From positions 1 through 6,852 of the forward strand of contig JASHTD010000363.1 in the NCBI GenBank assembly GCA_030040725.1: a stretch of DNA of 6,852 nucleotides. Reading direction: 5' to 3'. Below are positions 5,380 to 6,852 of the stretch, in pieces (the first letter of the stretch is position 1; each line of letters begins with the position of its first letter). The notes below the pieces were generated by a model that was given only the letters and a program-made list of their open reading frames with translations, did no database searches and was not told the DNA's origin. The position numbers were made by a program, and so were the translations under genes. Origin of the DNA: Candidatus Sulfotelmatobacter sp. GTDB lineage: Bacteria; Acidobacteriota; Terriglobia; Terriglobales; Acidobacteriaceae.

Positions 5380-6359
5380 GCCTGCCCGAATTTCGATTGC
5401 TGCGGCCGCACGCTGTTGAAGAAGCGGTGATGATGCTTGAGCGACATGCGGGAAACATTCGCGTGCTGGCGGGCGGCACAGATTTGATTCCGTCGATGCG
5501 ACAGAAATTATTCGAGCCCCCGTACGTAGTCGATTTACGGGGAATCGCAGAGCTGCGTGGAATTCGGCGGCAGTCTGATGGGGGAGTTGAAATTGGTGCT
5601 CTGAGCCCGCTCAGCACGATCGAGAGATCGGTTTATCTTCGCGAGCATTTTCCCGTGCTCACCGAGGCCGCAGGAACGGTGGCTTCGCCGGTGATCCGCA
5701 ACATGGGTACGATCGGCGGAAATATCTGTCTTGACACACGCTGCCTCTGGTACAACCAGTCGCTGGCGTGGCGGAAGGGATGCGGCTTCTGCATCAAAAA
5801 GGATGGCGATCTCTGCCATGTTGCGCCGGGAGGATTGAAGTGTTGGGCAGCGTTTTCGGGCGATACTCCTCCGGCCTTGCTTTGCCTCGATGCAGAGATT
5901 GAAATTGCCAGCATAAACGGCACGCGGCGTATGCCATTGCGTGAGTTCTACACCGGTGACGGAATCATTTACCGCAAATTGCAATCGAACGAATTGGTCA
6001 CGCGAGTGTTTCTCCCGGCGGAGTCAGCCGGATACCGCGGGGTCTATCGCAAGCTGCGGGTTCGCGGATCGATCGACTATCCTTTGGCCGGAGTCGCGAT
6101 TGCGATGAAACGCTCGAATGGGCACGTGTCCGAGGCGCATATTGCCATCACCGCGGTGAACCCCGCGCCGTTGCTGGTGAAAGGCGCAAGCGAGTTGCTG
6201 GCCGGAAAGATGGTTGATGAGGCTTTGGCGGAAGCGGTCGGCGATATTGCGGCGCGCACTGCAAAGCCACTTACTACTTCTGCGCTCACGCCAGAATACC
6301 GGCGGGAGATGATTCGAGTCTTCACCAAGCGCGCTATACTTGCCGCTGCGCAAAACTGA
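5376..6359 (+). CDS. hcrB: 4-hydroxybenzoyl-CoA reductase, FAD and [4Fe-4S] (beta) subunit
   Basis: The flavoprotein subunit, 327 residues, which brings low-potential electrons into the enzyme (reduced ferredoxin in Thauera). The FAD-binding motifs of the family are LAGGTDLIPS (residues 31-40) and RNMGTIGGN (108-116). Directly after the second comes the loop unique to 4-hydroxybenzoyl-CoA reductase, with C123 (DTRC), C139 (GFC), C147 (LCH) and C156 (KCW). The spacings of 16, 8 and 9 equal those of C122, C138, C146 and C155 that I recall binding the [4Fe-4S] cluster in the Thauera structure. YNQS, KKDGDLCHV and SGDTPPAL are further HcrB-like stretches. Ordinary xanthine and CO dehydrogenase flavoproteins lack this loop, so it identifies the whole complex. 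An extra cysteine, C136, lies in GCGFC. Translation starts at a TTG with a strong Shine-Dalgarno sequence, overlapping hcrA by 4 nt, which suggests coupled, equimolar synthesis. Confidence 0.94.
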   Translation: MSLPEFRLLRPHAVEEAVMMLERHAGNIRVLAGGTDLIPSMRQKLFEPPYVVDLRGIAELRGIRRQSDGGVEIGALSPLSTIERSVYLREHFPVLTEAAGTVASPVIRNMGTIGGNICLDTRCLWYNQSLAWRKGCGFCIKKDGDLCHVAPGGLKCWAAFSGDTPPALLCLDAEIEIASINGTRRMPLREFYTGDGIIYRKLQSNELVTRVFLPAESAGYRGVYRKLRVRGSIDYPLAGVAIAMKRSNGHVSEAHIAITAVNPAPLLVKGASELLAGKMVDEALAEAVGDIAARTAKPLTTSALTPEYRREMIRVFTKRAILAAAQN

Positions 6360-6382
6360 ACCTGAATTCCCACCGCCACCGA

Positions 6383-6852
6383 ATGATCACCGACTGCCAC
6401 ATTCATATCCAGCCGATGGAGATGTTCAAGCCACACGCGTTGGAGTTGATGAAAAAGAAGCGGGCGAATTTCGATCAGATCGCGGAGTTCTGCCGCTCTC
6501 CTAAAGCCTTCCTGAATTACCTGGATGCATGTGGCATCGATCGCGCCGTGCTCATCAATTATGTTGCGCCGGAGGTGATCGGCTTCACGAACGGAGTGAA
6601 TCAATTTATTGCCGATTACGTGAAAGAGGATTCAGGCCGCCTGCTTTCATGCGGCAGCCTGCATCCGCGGCATACAACGAACGTTCTCGCCGATATGGAG
6701 CAGATCTTGCGGTTGGGAATCCGCATGATCAAGATTCATCCTCCGCATCAGCTTTTGTTTCCGAACGATTATCTGAATGGGGTGAAGGAGCTGGAAATTA
6801 TTTATCGCGCGGCGGAGGCGAATGGCGTGCCGGTGATGTTTCACACCGGAAC
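6383..6852 (+). CDS. Amidohydrolase-2 family (PF04909) metal-dependent hydrolase or decarboxylase, 3'-truncated
   Basis: The first 156 codons of a TIM-barrel metalloenzyme that runs off the window; full family members are usually about 270-350 residues. The N-terminal metal-binding HxH is H6 and H8 in MITDCHIHIQP. The strand IKIHPPHQ (residues 116-123) and H154 in FHTG sit where the family has further barrel-strand metal or active-site residues. The family includes ACMSD, gamma-resorcylate and 4-hydroxybenzoate-type decarboxylases, and hydrolases of lactones and 2-pyrones, so a role in aromatic-acid metabolism is reasonable; the reaction cannot be read from this fragment. It lies 23 nt after hcrB in the same direction and probably belongs to the same transcript. 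The ATG at 6383 is chosen because the HxH motif must be near the N-terminus. No Shine-Dalgarno sequence is visible. Confidence 0.85.
   Translation, partial: MITDCHIHIQPMEMFKPHALELMKKKRANFDQIAEFCRSPKAFLNYLDACGIDRAVLINYVAPEVIGFTNGVNQFIADYVKEDSGRLLSCGSLHPRHTTNVLADMEQILRLGIRMIKIHPPHQLLFPNDYLNGVKELEIIYRAAEANGVPVMFHTG

Noticed and set aside
2244..6359. Xanthine dehydrogenase or CO dehydrogenase as the identity of the molybdenum enzyme
   Set aside because: The FAD subunit has the four-cysteine loop specific to 4-hydroxybenzoyl-CoA reductase, and the large subunit lacks the AYxCSFR motif of form I CO dehydrogenase.

Overview
The window holds one run of seven genes, all on the + strand, that reads as a catabolic cluster for aromatic acyl-CoA thioesters. 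Both end genes are cut by the window edges. In order: the C-terminal part of a BoxB-type benzoyl-CoA 2,3-epoxidase (3-896); a short crotonase-fold hydratase resembling cyclohexadienoyl-CoA hydratase (939-1724); a stand-alone rhodanese of the kind otherwise fused to MoeB/MoeZ/ThiF (1813-2136); a complete three-subunit molybdenum enzyme identified as 4-hydroxybenzoyl-CoA reductase in the order hcrC-hcrA-hcrB (2244-6359); and the N-terminal part of an amidohydrolase-2 (PF04909) protein (6383-6852). There is no gene-free stretch longer than about 110 bases. I see no RNA gene, insertion sequence, CRISPR array or convincing promoter or terminator.

The firmest assignment is the reductase. The FAD subunit carries the extra cysteine loop that distinguishes HcrB from ordinary xanthine dehydrogenase and CO dehydrogenase flavoproteins, with four cysteines at spacings 16, 8 and 9. 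Together the genes suggest a route in which 4-hydroxybenzoyl-CoA is reductively dehydroxylated to benzoyl-CoA, which BoxB then epoxidises. The first step is classically anaerobic and the second needs O2, so the combination suggests low or fluctuating oxygen. No CoA ligase, BoxA, classical BoxC or ferredoxin gene lies in the window, so pathway completeness cannot be judged.

The three spacers before the rhodanese, hcrC and hcrA (88, 107 and 73 nt) each contain one same-orientation copy of a dispersed palindromic repeat ending in CGGAATGACA. All three copies are open in one shared frame. In two of the spacers that frame forms a mini-ORF that overlaps the upstream stop codon and ends at ATGA on the downstream start. 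A tract of four imperfect heptamers sits directly before the hcrC start. Several starts lack a Shine-Dalgarno sequence, whereas hcrB has a strong one before a TTG start.

The organism is probably a GC-rich soil or sediment bacterium. The repeat type and gene style suggest Acidobacteriota (Terriglobia/Koribacter-like), but this is an inference from remembered sequence style. I found no evidence of a wholly new system. The points most worth following are the mixed oxygen-dependent and oxygen-sensitive pathway, the bridging mini-ORFs made from repeats, and the enlarged HcrA subunit.
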